From the NCBI GenBank assembly GCA_963682055.1, contig OY821746.1, positions 23,068,481 through 23,132,480 of the forward strand: a DNA stretch of 64,000 nt. The letters run 5' to 3'. The translations under genes and the position numbers were made by a program. Numbering within the stretch: the first letter of the stretch is position 1; each line of letters begins with the position of its first letter. Shown here piece by piece: positions 63,726-64,000 of this stretch. The notes beneath the pieces are model-generated. The model was not told where the DNA came from and did no database searches. It was given only the letters and a program-made list of their open reading frames with translations. Origin of the DNA: Primula veris (taxonomy: Eukaryota; Streptophyta; Magnoliopsida; Ericales; Primulaceae).

Positions 63726-64000
63726 GATAAATAATCCAGAACTCCCAACACATGTTGGATGCCATCTATGATGAGAAAAATAGTAAAACATACTTGCGAA
63801 ATAACTGTTTAAGCGTTGATTTTAATCCGTCACCACATGTTACTCACCCTGATGTGTGAAAATGTGATGCCCAAAATTTTTTTGGATGCCATCTTTGATG
63901 AGTAAAACACAAGTTTGTTGTTACCCTCAGGATGAATGCTAAAGCATTGATTTTATTCCGCCTCCACATTTGAGACGTGATGACGTCTATGGTGAACAAA

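Larger units (their letters stand above)
62145..64000 (+). mobile_element. Second member of the same Copia family, 5' part
   Basis: Plus orientation, cut by the right edge. The 5' LTR is 62145-62368: it begins TGTTGTAGAATATTATTGG like the first element but ends CACAAAA instead of CACAACA, a mutated terminus. It is followed by CGTTATTGACACTTTACTC, the diverged primer-binding region. From 63386 on, the sequence is clearly collinear with the first element (reverse complement of about 22785-22190), with shared CCAAATAGGCTCACCTA, GATGTCTAGGAAAGATA and the hairpins. More diverged than the first element's LTR pair, so an older insertion or a different subfamily. Confidence 0.88.

Overview
The window looks like nuclear DNA of a flowering plant, most likely a eudicot. 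It is AT-rich, its genes are split by many GT-AG introns, and the intergenic space is filled with plant transposons. The species cannot be named from the sequence. Coding exons were rebuilt by hand from splice signals and reading frame, so exon borders are predictions. No tRNA, rRNA or CRISPR array was seen.

Layout. (1) 197-2952, minus: the 5' part of a membrane-anchored RLK/Pelle-type kinase gene that runs off the left edge. (2) 6379-12379, minus: a complete ten-exon gene for an organellar uL1 ribosomal protein, with a decayed copy of its 5' end at about 13.7 kb. (3) 17170-24216: a full-length Copia (Ale-like) LTR retrotransposon in minus orientation with 5-bp target duplications, near-identical LTRs and a ruined pol; its body carries many small hairpins that share one loop. 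(4) 25740-30292, plus: a ten-exon homologue of the bifunctional FMN hydrolase/riboflavin kinase, with an intact HAD phosphatase half and an eroded kinase half; intron 1 is a tandem array of the end of exon 1. (5) 33793-39114, minus: a six-exon TTL-type TPR gene that stops before the thioredoxin domain. (6) 39.2-44.9 kb: AT-rich DNA, a GTATAC-rich minisatellite and a 1,178-bp solo LTR. (7) 44.9-53.3 kb: a degenerate array of long repeats without genes, broken by a Helitron, a foldback element and a Tourist-like MITE. (8) 53344-54639, minus: an intronless F-box gene. (9) 55.6-57.5 kb: a 111-bp tandem duplication, a Ty3/gypsy RNase H relic and 18-bp repeats. (10) 59301-59840, plus: an intronless dirigent-like gene. 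(11) 60.1-62.1 kb: a CACTA-type end and a possible first exon. (12) 62145 to the right edge: the 5' part of a second, diverged member of the Copia family in plus orientation.

The host genes do not form a pathway; they are unrelated neighbours separated by transposon-rich DNA. The most unusual signal is the hairpin family of the Copia elements: at least 13 copies of the heptamer CGAC(A/T)GG, each placed between short inverted repeats of unrelated sequence, usually as an 8-nt loop. The pattern persists in the second family member. Next in interest are the repeated exon-1 end of the FMN hydrolase gene and the loss of domains from the FMN hydrolase/riboflavin kinase and TTL homologues.
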